Positions 28,501 to 40,521 are shown, counted from the first letter of the stretch. The stretch: 64,000 nucleotides of DNA from Rhinopithecus roxellana (GCF_007565055.1 NC_044568.1:24439936-24503935); one strand, 5' to 3'. A program made the numbers and translations. Notes: a model not told the origin generated them from the letters alone.

Positions 28501-30816
28501 AGCTGGACCACATTGTACTGCGGCGGGCAGCAAGGCGCTACTAATGCCTCAGCTGTGGCCAACTCAACTGGCAGGGCCACTCGCAGAGCCTCCAGCCACC
28601 CTGGTAGGGCCCCTGGCGCAGGCAGCAGAGGTGACCCAAAGTGGGTCTGCTCCAGGCCCTCCTGTAGTGCCCTCAAACAGCGCTGCCGCCAGTCCCGGGG
28701 GACCTGGCCCAGGGGGGTTGTTCGTCCAGTCTCCACCTCCGCCACACGCACAGCAGCCACCAGCAGGGCTGGGTCCTCCCGTGCCAGCTTCCCCGCGGCC
28801 CCTGCAGCTGCTTCCACAGCCTGGCCCAGTGCCTCGAACAGAAGGTCCAGCCCCTGGAAGACTGGCAACTCCAGGCCCCCCAGGGGTGCCCACATATCCT
28901 CTCGCAGCTGCTCCAGCTCCCGAAGGCTCACATATGCCTCCAAGAACTGTTGGGCATCAATCAGGGTCTGTGTGTGGGCCACTGCAGCTGGCACTAATGA
29001 GAGTAGGAAAGGAGATGGCCCTGGGTCTCAGCCTTCCCACCGCCTCAATGTGTACAGCAGGGGATACTGAGGCCCAGGGCTGGGGTGATGTATAAAATAT
29101 TTAATAACCAGTAGAGTAGAGTAAGCTGGGCACAGTGGCTCATGCCTGTAATCCCAGCACTTCGGGAGGCCAAGGTGGGTGGATCACTTGAGGTCAGGAG
29201 TTTGAGACCAGCCTGGCCAACATGGTGAAATCCCATCTCTACTAAAAATACAAAAATTAGACAGGCATAGTGGCCTGTAATCCCAGCTACTTGGGAGGCT
29301 GAGGCAGGAGGATCGCTTGAACCTGGGATATGGAGGTTGCAGTGAACTGAGATCGCACCACTGCACTCCAGCCTGGGCGACAGAGTGAGACTGTCTCACA
29401 AACAAAACAAAACAAAAAATGAACAAAAAACCATAAATACATTTAAAAAAATAACCAGTAGAGTACTGGCCAATCTAAGAGGATCTTGGCAATGTCCTGG
29501 TGGGCCAGAGGTCAACCCATGAGCTCATGGAATATGAGGAAGCTGAGGATCCTGGAGGGAAGGCAGGGGAGATCGGGGGGTCCTGCCAGTACTCACTCAG
29601 CCACTCTGTAGGGAAAAGTTTCAATATACTGATAACCAGGTAGCCAGAGTCACGTGACTGGGTGTCCGTCCTGACTCAAGCATCCCACATGTGGGAATCC
29701 CAGGATGAGCTGATTTGCACCCTGCCTCATAGGCCATGGGAAGTCCGGGCTACTCTCTGGGAGGTCCCTGGTGTGCCTCTCTATGCAGTTCCCCATCTAG
29801 TGCCCCAGCCCCTTATTAGGGATGAGTGTTTGTGGACTGACTATTGGAGGCTGAAGCCCAGGTTCCCTGCACGCTCACCTGCCCGCAGCCGAGGCAGCAA
29901 GTGAGACAGGGCCTGCAGTTGCTTGTACTGGGCAACCCGCTCCCGTAGAGGCTCCAGAGTCCGTAAGGCCTGGGACATGCCCTGGAGCAACCCACGGGCC
30001 TGGCTCAGGGCCTCCCGGGTTCCCTGCACCGCCTCAATGGCCCGGGCCAGCTGCCACACACCAGTCTGCACGCCTTCCAGGTATGACTGCACCACTGACT
30101 GTGGAGAGATGGAGCCAGTGAGACCAGGCCAGCCCTGCAGCACAGTCCCAGCACCGGCACCCCCCGCCCCATGCCCACCTTGAGGCGTGCTTCCAGGGAA
30201 CAGGTACGCTGCACCTCGCGGCTGCGGTACTGGCCTAGCCTGGCCAGCTGCTCCGGCCGGTAGAAGATGCCCGAGGCCCACTTAAGCGCTGCACCCCGGG
30301 CCAGCTGCTCTGCCCGCTCCTGCTCCGGCCACTCAGGCCCTGGGCAGGAAGAGCCTGGGCAGCTGTGTAGTCAGGGAAGGAGGGCCCAATGCCCCCAGTC
30401 CCAGCTTTCTTATTTAGTTCTTTGTTTGTTTATTGAGACAGTGTCTCGCTCTGTTGCCCAGGCTGGAGTGCAGTGGTGCAATCTCGGTTCCCTGCAACCT
30501 CCGCCTCCCAGGTTCAAGCGATTCTCCTGCCTCAGCCTCCCAAGGAGCTGGGATTACAGGCATGCGCCATCACGCCCAGCTAGTTTTTGTATTTTCAGTA
30601 GAGACGGGGTTTCACTATATTGGCCAGGTTGGTTTCGAGCTCCTGACCTCAGGTCATCCGCCCATCTTGACCTCCCAAAGTGTTGGGATTACAGGCGTGA
30701 GCCACTGCACCCAGCCAGTCCCATCTTTGTTGCCATAATTCCTCCCCCAGTCCACCCAGAAGGTTCATACCAGGGGACAACTCCGGCTGCATCTCATCCT
30801 TGGCTGCTGAGTCCAT
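25542..30816 (-). CDS. EXOC3L1: Exocyst complex component 3-like protein 1, with a frameshift
   Basis: Sec6-family paralogue of EXOC3, thought to act in regulated exocytosis and vesicle tethering. Thirteen coding exons, first to last: 30771-30816, 30179-30339, 29879-30098, 28381-28993, 28185-28302, 27923-28048, 27721-27821, 27401-27511, 26519-26648, 26287-26409, 26050-26206, 25834-25958, 25542-25752. The frame holds through exon 10 (583 codons). Exon 11 is 157 bases where 156 would keep frame: after ...VVLQYL the next residues SALMQGRL lie one base out of frame. Without the extra base the protein is 746 residues, equal to human from memory. As written it runs 91 foreign residues and stops at about residue 689 in the last exon. 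Sec6-like helices fill the whole length; no membrane segment is seen. It diverges from E2F4. A sequencing error is as likely as a real mutation. Confidence 0.92.
27016..27042. repeat. (GT)n microsatellite
   Basis: About 13 GT units in EXOC3L1 intron 8. The preceding bases 26870-26940 look like a MIR core. Confidence 0.88.
27115..27310 (-). repeat. MIR element remnant
   Basis: Reverse-strand MIR text: gtcaggcactatggtaggcac, ccaaggtcacataactagtaa and ggaacccca. Confidence 0.8.
29125..29439 (+). repeat. Alu with target-site duplication
   Basis: Full-length Alu in EXOC3L1 intron 3, flanked by ataaccagtagagta before it and again at 29451-29465. Confidence 0.9.
30411..30716 (-). repeat. Alu in EXOC3L1 intron 1
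   Basis: Reverse-strand full-length Alu, flanked by imperfect ccagtcccagcttt / ccagtcccatcttt. Confidence 0.9.
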
Positions 30817-31400
30817 TGCTGGCCTGGAGGAGCCAGAGCTGAGGTGGGTCCGGGGCAAGCAGGCAGAGTAGATGCCCCTCTGAGCTGCTGCCTCTGTCTA
30901 AGCCCTTCTGAGAAGGAGGAAGGAGGTTCTTCCTGGCCCTCTCAGGAAGTGAGAGGGAGGGGGGTGTGATGCGGAGGGCACCTGGGAGGCTTTGCCTGCT
31001 AGGTTTCCCAGTTGTGCCCCCTGCAGATGTCAAGCGAGTCAGGGTGGGCACAGGCCTCCACTGGACCCTGGTTCTGCTCTGAGCTGCACAGGACAGTTTG
31101 ATACAAAACTTACCAGATTTGATCAGGCGTCCAGTTCTCCCTGCGCAAATGACCTTGGCCTTGAGAACAGCCCTCTCCCCCGATGCAGCTGGGCACGCCT
31201 GCCACTTGCTCACAGGGCCTGGGCAACTCCAGCTGACTCCAGTGTGCAGCTGAATTCCTCTCCCCAAAGAAATCTCTCTCCCACTCCCCAACCCAGAAGC
31301 CCCTTCTTCCCACCAAGGCTCCTCCCTCCCCAAGGCCATCAACAGAAAGGAAGGAAGCTGAGTCGCTGGCATTTTATTCCCAACAGGAAGGAGTGCACAG
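30817..31400 (-). other. EXOC3L1: EXOC3L1 5' region
   Basis: Unique sequence upstream of the EXOC3L1 start. It should hold the 5'UTR and promoter, but I see no decisive TSS mark. A GGAAGT ETS-like site lies near 30944 and purine-rich tracts are present. 31400-31720 shows nothing recognisable. Confidence 0.4.
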
Positions 31401-31721
31401 AGGGTGGGGAGGGCTGGGCGGCACTTCCCTGAGGGGTGGAGGGGTGGGGTGTACTTGTATTCAACCAGTCTTGACCAGCCCACCCAGAACCTCTTAGTGC
31501 TCAGGAGAGGAGACAGGGATTTGCTAGACTTGGCCTCAAGCTGGGGTGGTGGGCAGGGTGTGCAGATATGGATGCAGATGACATCAACAGCACAGGATGA
31601 AAACTGTGTTGGTCAGCCTCCGAGGAGGATGTGTACCTCTGCGGAGGAGTGAGAGGTGGCAGGCTGTTGTGAAGAGGGGTGTGGTGGGGGATGGCAGGAG
31701 AGGGTCATGAAAGCTGTGTTT

Positions 31722-31878
31722 ATCTTTTTTGTTTTAGACAGGGTCTCGATCTCTCACCAAGGCTGGAGTACAGTGGCACCATCATAGCTCACGGCAGCCT
31801 TCTGGGCTCAAGTGATCTGCCTGCCTCAGCCTCCCAAAGTGTTGGGATTACAGGCATGAGTCACCGCAACTGGGCAGC
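31722..31878 (-). repeat. Alu fragment
   Basis: Reverse-strand single-arm Alu sequence from agacagggtctcgatc to gagtcaccgcaact. Confidence 0.75.
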
Positions 31879-32199
31879 TGTGTTTATCTTGAGAGTTATA
31901 GGGAGCCAGGGAAGGGACTATAAGGTGGTAATAATTTAGTGGATGTTCAGTCCACCACCCAAATCCACCCGTCAGGACAGAAGTGCTCATTCTCCAGCTG
32001 CCAGGAGTGTAGGCTGCTGAGATCACACCACTGAGTCTCTCAGTCAATATTGGGGTGCAAAAGCATGGTACCATCACGTGAACATAAACTCTTCAGAAGT
32101 GCTACCCCAATTTCAGAGATCCTAGTGGCATAGGCTGAGGCCTATAATATAATTGCATCTGCCCAATTCTGCTTGTCTTACTCCCTTAAAGGTGTGGAT

Positions 32200-32480
32200 C
32201 CTGACCAGGTGCGATGGCTCATGCTGTCATCCCAGCATTGTGGGAGGCTGAGGTCTGAGGATCGCTTGAGCCCATGAGTTCGAGACTAGCCTGGGCAATA
32301 TAGTGAGACTCTCATCTCTACAAAAACTAAAAATAAATGAGCCGGGCATGGTGTGTGCATGCCTGTGGTCCCAGCTACTTGGGAGGCTGAGGTGGGAGAA
32401 TCGCCTGGGCCCAGGAAGCTGAGACGGCATTGATCTTGCCACTGCACTCCAGCCTGGGCAACAGAGTGAGACCCTGTCTC

Positions 32481-32509
<29 letters not shown>
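32200..32509 (+). repeat. Diverged Alu
   Basis: Full-length old Alu with a poly-A tail of about 29 bases. The stretch 32510-33240 after it is unique, AT-richer and without a visible gene. Confidence 0.85.
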
Positions 32510-32511
<2 letters not shown>

Positions 32512-33259
32512 AGTGTGGATCCCCAACAAACTTGCTGCAAAACCCTGTCTCCAATCCCATTTCCCATAGAACCTGACCTAAAAGAACCTGACCTAAAATA
32601 AATAGTAACAATGTTAAAAGTAACAAAAAACCCTAGCAAACTTTCCTACATGGCAGGAATGACTCTGAGTGCTTTACTGATATATACACATAGGTAAATA
32701 CGTTTGCATTGGCTGAAGTGTATATAACCCCATAGTCTCTGAGCACTGTAGTGGGAGGACAAGATGAGCGAAAGATGAGGCTAGGACCATGGATGGAGAG
32801 AGGTGGACAAGATAGATATAGTTAGTGCTTGCTGTTTGGCAGGAAGTGAGGGACAGAAATAGATGGGGTGACCCCAAGACAGTAGGGCAACCTTTAGGAA
32901 CAGGTTTGATGTGGCAGTAAAATGAGTTTGAAATATATAAAAGAATAAATAAAGAGAAAAAAATTAAAAAGGAACAGGTTTGAGGGAACAGATTGGATTA
33001 GTCAGGTAGTGTGGTCCCCTCTCCCGACATGGGGACTGGGCAAAGTTAGTGATGTTGGGGCAGATTGGCAAGGAAAGTTCCGATGGCGTCCCTTTCTCCG
33101 CTGCCAGGGCTGCCCACTGACGCCCTCCTCATTCCTCCCTAACTTCATCCCAATTCCCGGTCTACCCAGGTAGTTTTCGTCTTATTCGGCGGCTGGACAT
33201 TTGCTAATGGTCCCTGAAGTTTTGCGGTTGCACCCACAGACAGCAATAGCGCCGCGTTC

Positions 33260-33393
33260 CCTGGAAGACGTACGGGGCGGAAGCGGAAGCAGCAACGCTG
33301 GCTCCGGCTGCCGGGCGGCCAGGAACGGAAGCGGAAGTGGCGGCGGCGCCGGCCTGGCCTGGCCTGGCTGAGGGGAGGCGGCGGGCGGACGCG
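33260..33393 (+). promoter_or_regulatory. E2F4: E2F4 core promoter/5'UTR with repeated ETS-type sites
   Basis: Four GCGGAAG/ACGGAAG cores in two tandem pairs (about 33277-33290 and 33323-33340), typical of ETS/GABP-driven housekeeping promoters, directly upstream of the E2F4 start. Binding is inferred. Confidence 0.6.
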
Positions 33394-35090
33394 ATGGCGG
33401 AGGCCGGGCCGCAGGCGCCGCCGCCCCCGGGCACTCCAAGCCGGCACGAAAAGAGCCTGGGACTACTCACCACCAAGTTCGTGTCGCTTCTTCAGGAGGC
33501 CAAGGACGGCGTGCTTGACCTCAAGCTGGTGCGGCCCGGGCTAAGGGGCGACAAGGGAGGATGGTGGACCAGGCCTGGGCCGGTAGCGGGAACCCCGGGG
33601 GCGGCCCAGCTGGGTCCTCCGAGAGCCGGCCGCCGTCGTGTGCTTTCTCACAGGAGAGAAGCCGGGGAATGTTTCATTCATTTGGCCGAGGCCATTGAGC
33701 TACAGCTATGGGCCAGGCTCAGGGCTCCAGGTGTTCGTCCTCGTGGCCCTTCCTGGCTGGCGAGGAGAAGAGCTGCCCATGGGACAGAGCTGCGGTCCTG
33801 AGCTGCAGTAGCGCCTGGCAGGCACTGCAGGGTTGGAATCCAGGTTACTCCCTTCCCAGACCACGTCTCAGGGTGGCTGGGGGTACACCCGAGAGTGGGG
33901 CTGAGCATTCTCCACTCTGTCTGCCAGGCAGCTGACACCCTAGCTGTACGCCAGAAGCGGCGGATTTACGACATTACCAATGTTTTGGAAGGTATCGGGC
34001 TGATCGAGAAAAAGTCCAAGAACAGCATCCAGTGGAAGTGAGTGGGGATAGTGGGAGGGTAGTAGAGTCTCCCACCCAGAAGTGTCGGGTGTGGGGTGGA
34101 GGGTGCCAAAGAAGGCAGGGGCCGTGGGACCCAGAGTTCTCAGCAGTCCCTCTCAGCCCCACTCCCTGGGCTCAGGGGTGTGGGGCCTGGCTGCAATACC
34201 CGGGAGATTGCCGACAAGCTGATTGAGCTCAAGGCAGAGATCGAGGAGCTGCAGCAGCGGGAGCAAGAACTAGACCAGCACAAGGTGTGGGTGCAGCAGA
34301 GCATCCGGAACGTCACAGAGGACGTGCAGAACAGCTGATATCCTCCTGGCGGTCCCTGCTGGGGGGAGTGGGCAAGGGGCCCTCTGGTTCAGCTTGCCCT
34401 GGGCAAGCTCCCTGTTCCTCTTGGGAGCTTGTCTTGTAGCCCCTGGCCATGGCCCAGCCTCAGGCTCCCTCCTCAGAGCCCCTCCCCTTCCAGTCTTAGC
34501 CTATGATCCCTCCCCCAGTGGACCTGAGTCCCCAGAACTTTCTCTGAGGAGCCTGTGTGTCAGACCTTGGCTAAAGAATTGGGTCTTTTCTGTAGTCTGC
34601 CGTCTGTCACCATAGGGTATCGGCCATTCTCCTTAACCCTCACACTTTGGCCTACGTCACTCATGAGGACATCTGCAGATGCTTTGCTGGTGAGCAGAGC
34701 CTGGGTAGGGATGAGGGGGTGGGCTGGGCTCAGCCAAATCCCTGAGCACTGGGCTCAGTGTCTCAGGAGAGTTCCGTCTCTTAAGAGGGTTTCTGGGACC
34801 TGCTCAGAGAGGAACGAGGCAGGGTAAGTCTTCTGTCTGAGTGTCACTGGGACCCTGTGGAGGTCAGCTATACCAAGAGGGTACAGGAATTCTGGAGTGG
34901 GTTCCTGGGTGTGTTCCCAACTGTACTGTTTCCTGGATTTGGCTTCTTGGGTATGATAGAGGTACAAGGGGGAGAGAGGGAAAGAGGATATGTGTGTATT
35001 TGCTTGTGTGAAGGCTCTTACCTGCAGGGCATGGGGGTGCCCACTTCCAACTTGTTAGTTTAGTTGCATTGTGAATGCAGGATATGTTCC

Positions 35091-35122
<32 letters not shown>

Positions 35123-37071
35123 AAAGAGGGTCTTGCTATGTTGCCCAGGCTGGTCTTGAACTCCTGAGCTCAAGCTGTCTTCCCCCCTCAATCCCCTAAA
35201 GTGCTGGAATTATAAGTGTGAGCCAATGTGCCCCGCTGATGTGTTTCTTCTCCATCTTGTATCCTCCTGACTGGTCATGGGAAAGGGATGTTGGCCTTGG
35301 CTAGAACACTTTCACCTAGGGAACAGCCATCGGTGGAGGAGTGAGGTGCCTGTGGCCAGTGATCTTTGATTCCACATACTTGAACCCAGATTTCCTGGTT
35401 ACTGACTCTGGGCTCTCAGGAAGAGAAGAGCTTTAGCTCTGCCCGGTCACTGTGGGGGATGGGTGAGGTCCACTGTCTAGTCCCTCAGAGACCATGATCT
35501 CCTGCCTTGCTCCAAAAGACAGCCACCTCTGTTCCCAGCTCAGATTGAGCCCATGGGCTCTGACCCATTCTCCGTGTCATTCTAGGAGATACCCTCTTGG
35601 CCATCCGGGCCCCATCAGGCACCAGCCTGGAGGTGCCCATCCCAGAGGTGGGTGCTTAGCCTAGGCAGGCGGGGTCAGCTGAGGGCGGGTGCTGGCTGTG
35701 GAGCCTGATAAGTCCCGGGTGGGGCAGGTAGGGGAGGCCTGGAGTTTGGGGTTATCTAGGGGGATGGGCATCCTGGGTGGGAGAGGACACTGGTCCTGAC
35801 TGAATCGGGCAGGAGCCAAGCCTGCTTCTAATTCTACCCATCTCCCATCCCTTACCACCCATCTCTAGGGTCTCAATGGGCAGAAGAAGTACCAGATTCA
35901 CCTGAAGAGTGTGAGTGGTCCCATTGAGGTTCTGCTGGTGAACAAGGAGGCATGGAGCTCACCCCCTGTGGCTGTGCCTGTGCCACCACCTGAAGATCTG
36001 CTCCAGAACCCACCTGTTGTTTCCACGCCTCCACCTCTGCCGAAGCTTGCCCTAGCCCAGTCCCAACCCCAGGAAGCCTCACGTCCAAATAGTCCTCAGC
36101 TCACTCCCACTCCTGTCCCTGGCAGTGCAGAAGTCCAGGGAATGGCTGTCCCAGCAGCTGAGATCACAGGTGAGGCATCATGGGAGCTTGTGACAGAGGC
36201 CCAAGAGGCAGTATCTCTGTGTTGTGAAACACCACACTCAAGAGTTGGAAGAGACCCTTCAAGATGGGGATTGTCCTTTTCCTGACCTCCACCTAGCGTT
36301 CCCTTGCTATGGTAATGAATGAGCCTTTTTTTTTTTTAATTGAGACGGTGTCTCACTGTGTCCCCCAGGCTGGAGTGTGCAATGGCACAATCTTGGCTCA
36401 CTGCAACCTCCACCTCCCAAGCTCAAGAAATGTTCCTGTCTTAGCCTCCCGAGTAGCTGGGATTACAGGCACCCACCACCACACGCAACTAGCTAATTCT
36501 TGTACTTTTAGTGGAGACGGGGTTTCACCATGTTGGCCAGGCTGGTTTCGAACTCCTGACCTCAAATGATCCGCCTGCCTCGGCCTCCCAAAATGCTGGG
36601 ATTACAGGCTTGAACCACCATGCCCGCCTGAATGGGCCCTTTTTAATAGGAAGAGACATTGCTGGTGGCAGTTTTCTCCCCCAGATCCACATCCACTGGT
36701 GTCTCAATTGCCCTGGTAGCCCGTCTTGAAGTACGGCCACAGCAGACATGTTGACCACGAGTCTCTTTCTGTAGGTCTTATGTTCCTGTCTATCTCCTGT
36801 AGTGACAAATTTTAGGTTACTTCCTCTGGGGTGACTGGCAATGTCTAATTCTCCTTGGGTCTGGGAACTAGGCTTGGGTCCTCCTGGGTCTGGGTTCCAG
36901 CACAGCCAGGTTTAACAACCTCTTCTTGACCTTGTGTGACTGGGTTTGGGGCTATCATTGCAGTGAGTGGCGGCCCTGGAACTGATAGCAAGGACAGTGG
37001 TGAGCTCAGTTCACTCCCACTGGGCCCAACAGCACTGGACACCCGGCCACTGCAGTCTTCTGCCCTGCTGG

Positions 37072-37120
<49 letters not shown>

Positions 37121-39313
37121 CAGTAGTAACAGCAGCAGTTCATCTGGACCCAACCCTTCTACCTCCTTTGAGCCCATCAAGGCAGACCCCACAGGTGGTG
37201 AGTACCTGCTCCCTAGGGGCAGAGAGAGACAGTCTAGCCTCAGTCCAGTCCTAGGTCAGAAACAATTGGGGATGGAACCCAGCTCTCCCGTCAACCCTGT
37301 CGGATACGAGAGCTCTCTGCCAGCACCTCTGGGTCAGTGCTGGAGCCCCCTCTAGTATCCCATCCTAGGCTAACACAGAACTCCCTGCCCTCTCTCAAGC
37401 CCTTTCCTGCCACCCATTGGAGTACCGCCTCACTAATTGACACTTCTCTGTATCACTCTTTCTCATCTTCTCTGTCTCCTTTCTGTCTGGACTCCTTGAA
37501 AAAGTAATCTCCACTCTTTGGTCTCCTAGTCACCTTTCAGGTTGCAGCAGTCACTCCCCCAGCCCCAATGTTACAGCACTGTCACTCTTGAGAAGCTACC
37601 AAAGGCCTGCCAAGCCTAGCAGCCTCCAGCCTGTTTTGCTGGTGCTCTCTTGGTCCATGTCAATATTCTTTCCTCCTTTGGCATAATTATGCCAGCTCTT
37701 GGCTCTCTTGTCTCACTGGCTTCTTGAACTCTCCCTGGCGTGTCCTTAAACATTGCTGTTTTTGAGGGCTCTGTCCCGTTCCACTCCTGGAGAGGGCTGT
37801 AGCTCTGGGTGAACGAATCCCCAGCCTCCGCCTGGCCTAGATCTTTACCCGATACGCACTTTGGTGTCCACCTGCCATCCTGTGTACATCCAGTGGACAC
37901 TTTATTCCTGTGTGTCCTCGACTGAACTTAATTCCTCCCCGAAGCTTGCTTTCCACCTCTGCACACCCTACCATCGGCCCTATTTATCCAGGCCTGATCC
38001 TTGGCTCTCACTCTAGTTCCAGCTCCTTCTCCCTCCTCCTTCTGCTGCCCACCCCATGCCAGCTAAGTGAGGTCTGTCCCAGATGTCCCCTCCTATCCTC
38101 TGGTATCGTCAGCACTCAGGATGACCCCTGGCCACCTCTGTTCTGGATTCTTCAGCATCTTTCTCTTTACCCTGACTGACAGACTAATCTTTCTGAAATA
38201 CAGGCCTGACAGAAAAATGTGGCATTTCTCTGTTTGCAAAAGTACTTTTAATGACTCCCTGAGGGCCACCAGATAAGATCTGAACTCCTGAGCCTGGCAT
38301 GTGAAATCCCTCATGGTCCTCTCTGGTTGCATTTTCTTCTGCTTCCCTTGTGTCCTCCTGGCCAGAGGTTTGTAGTGGAGTCATCACCCTGTAGCGCCAC
38401 CACCTCTGCCTGGTGACCTGACCCAGGGTCTAGTCTCTGAGTCTTGCACGAAGCAGGTGCTCAGCAAGGGTGGGACAGATGGGGTACCTTCCATCAGACA
38501 GGGGGTGCATGCTGAGCCCAGAAAGACGCTTCTGTGACCTTTCTGAGTTAGAAAAGCTGTACCAATCACTTGCAGTGGGCCTTTGGTGCCCTGGGCTCAG
38601 CACTGAGGAATTCAGGTTTAGCAAGTGAGGCCAACAGACAGTGCCAGCTTGGCCTAGACAGGGCCTACTAGATCTCCTCAGCTGTGTGGAGCCTCAGGGT
38701 GGGTGGTACAGGATCCGAGGAAGCCAGAGGGCTGTAGTGGTGCCAGGCTGGACCTCTGTGTCCTGAGCATGGCTTTCTTGTTTTTCAGTTTTGGAACTCC
38801 CCAAAGAGCTGTCAGAAATCTTTGATCCCACACGAGGTAGGCTGCTGCATTCCTCCCTGGGGGTAGGGGTAAGGGACACAGCTCATTGGGTCCTACGGCT
38901 GTTTTCTTGCCCTTTTGAGAACCTTGTGGTGGCGCTTATGGTAACTGGGGCAAAGGGTGAAGTTCCTGATGGGCAGGTGGGGTTCCCTTTCCTGGGCTTT
39001 GGTAGGTGGAGAGTTGGGAGCTGGAATGTTAGTAACTGAACTCCCTCCATTCCCAGAGTGCATGAGCTCGGAGCTGCTGGAGGAGTTGATGTCCTCAGAA
39101 GGTGGGTGGTCCTGGAAGGTGGGAGTGGTTGTGGGCAGGGGTTGGGCTGCTGCTAGGGGAGCCCTGGCCCAGGGCCTGAGACTAGTGCTTTCTGCAGTGT
39201 TTGCCCCGCTGCTCCGTCTTTCTCCACCCCCCGGAGACCACGATTATATCTACAACCTGGACGAGAGTGAAGGTGTCTGTGACCTCTTTGATGTGCCTGT
39301 TCTCAACCTCTGA
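33394..39313 (+). CDS. E2F4: Transcription factor E2F4
   Basis: Repressor E2F that binds DNA with a DP partner and recruits p107/p130/RB in quiescent cells; also used in the multiciliate programme. Ten coding exons: 33394-33528, 33928-34037, 34176-34337, 34646-34689, 35586-35647, 35869-36169, 36964-37197, 38789-38836, 39057-39101, 39198-39313. They give 418 residues (human 413 from memory). Residues about 16-85 are the winged-helix domain with the RRIYD DNA-contact motif. About 90-195 form the coiled-coil/marked-box dimerisation region. A serine run (codons at 37074-37145) and a proline-rich linker follow. The C-terminus carries the pocket-protein-binding motif (DHDYIYNLDESEGVCDLFDVPVL). The extra length against human comes from the serine run and a Pro-Gln pair in LAQSQPQEA. 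Intron 3 is AT-AC type. Confidence 0.96.
34338..34645 (+). other. E2F4: U12-type AT-AC intron of E2F4
   Basis: The intron begins ATATCCT, has a perfect U12 branch sequence TCCTTAAC at 34630-34637, and ends AC nine bases later. No GT-AG pair keeps the frame here. With AT-AC ends the junction codon TG|T gives cysteine of NSCLAYV, the expected protein. It is spliced by the minor spliceosome (U11/U12). Confidence 0.93.
35090..35242 (-). repeat. Alu fragment
   Basis: Reverse-strand partial Alu with a long T/A tract, in E2F4 intron 4. Confidence 0.7.
36326..36627 (-). repeat. Alu in E2F4 intron 6
   Basis: Reverse-strand full-length Alu. The rest of intron 6 is unique. Confidence 0.9.
37074..37145 (+). 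repeat. E2F4: Coding AGC repeat (polyserine) of E2F4
   Basis: Fourteen uninterrupted AGC codons, then AGT AGC AGT AGT, one AAC (Asn), and AGC AGC AGT TCA TCT. That is 18 serines, Asn, 5 serines. The human counterpart is a polymorphic repeat known to change length in mismatch-repair-deficient tumours. Confidence 0.95.
38040..38350 (+). repeat. Probable L2 LINE remnant in E2F4 intron 7
   Basis: Sequence like 'tttaatgactccctgagggccaccagataagatctgaactcc' resembles the L2 3' region. The rest of intron 7 (37198-38788) shows no gene. Confidence 0.5.
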
Positions 39314-40074
39314 CTGACAGGGACATGCCCTGTGTGGCTGGGACCCAGACTCTCTGACCTGGGGGTTGCCTGGGGACCTCCCCCAGTCCGACCCCTACAC
39401 AGCTTGAGAGCCACAGACGCCTGGCTTCTCCAGCCTCCCCTCACCACACAGTTCTGGCCACAGCTCCGGCTCCTGTGCTGGCACTTCTGTGCTCGCAGAG
39501 CAGGGGAACGGGACTCAGCCCCCATCACCGTGGAGCCAAAGTGTTTGCTTCTTCCTTTCTGCGGCCTTCCCCAGCCTAGGCTCGGCTGCCACCCAGTGGC
39601 ATAGAACCGAGGAGCTGCCATCGCCCCCCCATAGGGCAGCTTGTCCAGCCTCACTGTCTTGCTCCTGCCAGCTACTTCCCCTAGGAGTGAAGGGTGGCGT
39701 GGAACTGGGCACGTGCCAGCACCACCCCTAGCTTCCTTCGCTGTCCCCCACCCCCTGACCCTCCAGCTCCTCCTGGCCCTCTCATGTGCCCCCTTCTGCT
39801 GGGCCTTTAGCCCTAGAACCTGCAGGTGGTGGGGGTGGCTACCAAGAAGGAACAGAGGTCTCAGGAGGACTCTGGGTGGTGCAGCCCTGAGGATTGGCCC
39901 CACCTCCTGCTGCCCCATACCCTCTCTTCATTTCTGCTTATTCATTTACCCTCATTTAGAGCCATTTGCAGAGATTTAGAAAGATTTACAGTAACGAATG
40001 GATTCCTATATAAAGATTATTTTTATACTTTTTGCAGCAAAAGGAAATTGTAATATTTGTACAGTGTCCAAGTG

Positions 40075-40080
40075 AATAAA
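40075..40080 (+). terminator. E2F4: E2F4 poly(A) signal
   Basis: Canonical AATAAA (gtgaataaaaac) at the end of a roughly 770-base 3'UTR. Confidence 0.85.
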
Positions 40081-40229
40081 AACCATGCCTAAGGCTAGCT
40101 CTGATGTGGTTCTTTCGGGACCCTCCTTGGGACTGTGCTGGATTGGCAGTGTGACTGGGTGGGTCACCTTGCTGGAACCGGGGGTGGGGCGGCCTCCGGC
40201 AGCCTGCCCTCCCCGCCCCCACCTGCTGC

Positions 40230-40300
40230 ACGTAGGTGTGGGGCGGGGCCGCCTCGGCTGGGCGGGGTAGGCGGGGCGGGGCAGGCGGAGCCGTCCTACC
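40230..40300 (+). promoter_or_regulatory. ELMO3: ELMO3 promoter with clustered GC boxes
   Basis: At least four GGGCGG-type Sp1/KLF boxes in 50 bases (40241-40288), about 230 bases upstream of the ELMO3 start and only 150 bases past the E2F4 poly(A) signal. Confidence 0.6.
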
Positions 40301-40521
40301 TTCCTATCCCCGGACTCCAACCCGGAACTAACCTCGGCTCTCTTGGGAAGGCCGCATTGCATGGCCAGGAGCCTCAGTCTGGGCCGCGAGTGCGGGACAC
40401 CGAGGTCAGGTCTTGGAAAGAGGGAGGACCTCCTCGTCCCCAGGGGCCCCAGGCCAGGTGCGCCCTTGGCCGCAGGTGCACCGTCTCCGAAAAGTGCAGG
40501 TGCCCACACCCCGGCTGGACC

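Noticed and set aside
28145..29095. 316-codon + strand frame within EXOC3L1
   Set aside because: Antisense shadow of the large EXOC3L1 exon 4; proline/alanine-rich with no conserved domain.
36967..37254. Alternative frame giving polyalanine in the E2F4 AGC repeat
   Set aside because: Out-of-frame reading of the AGC repeat; the serine frame matches E2F4.
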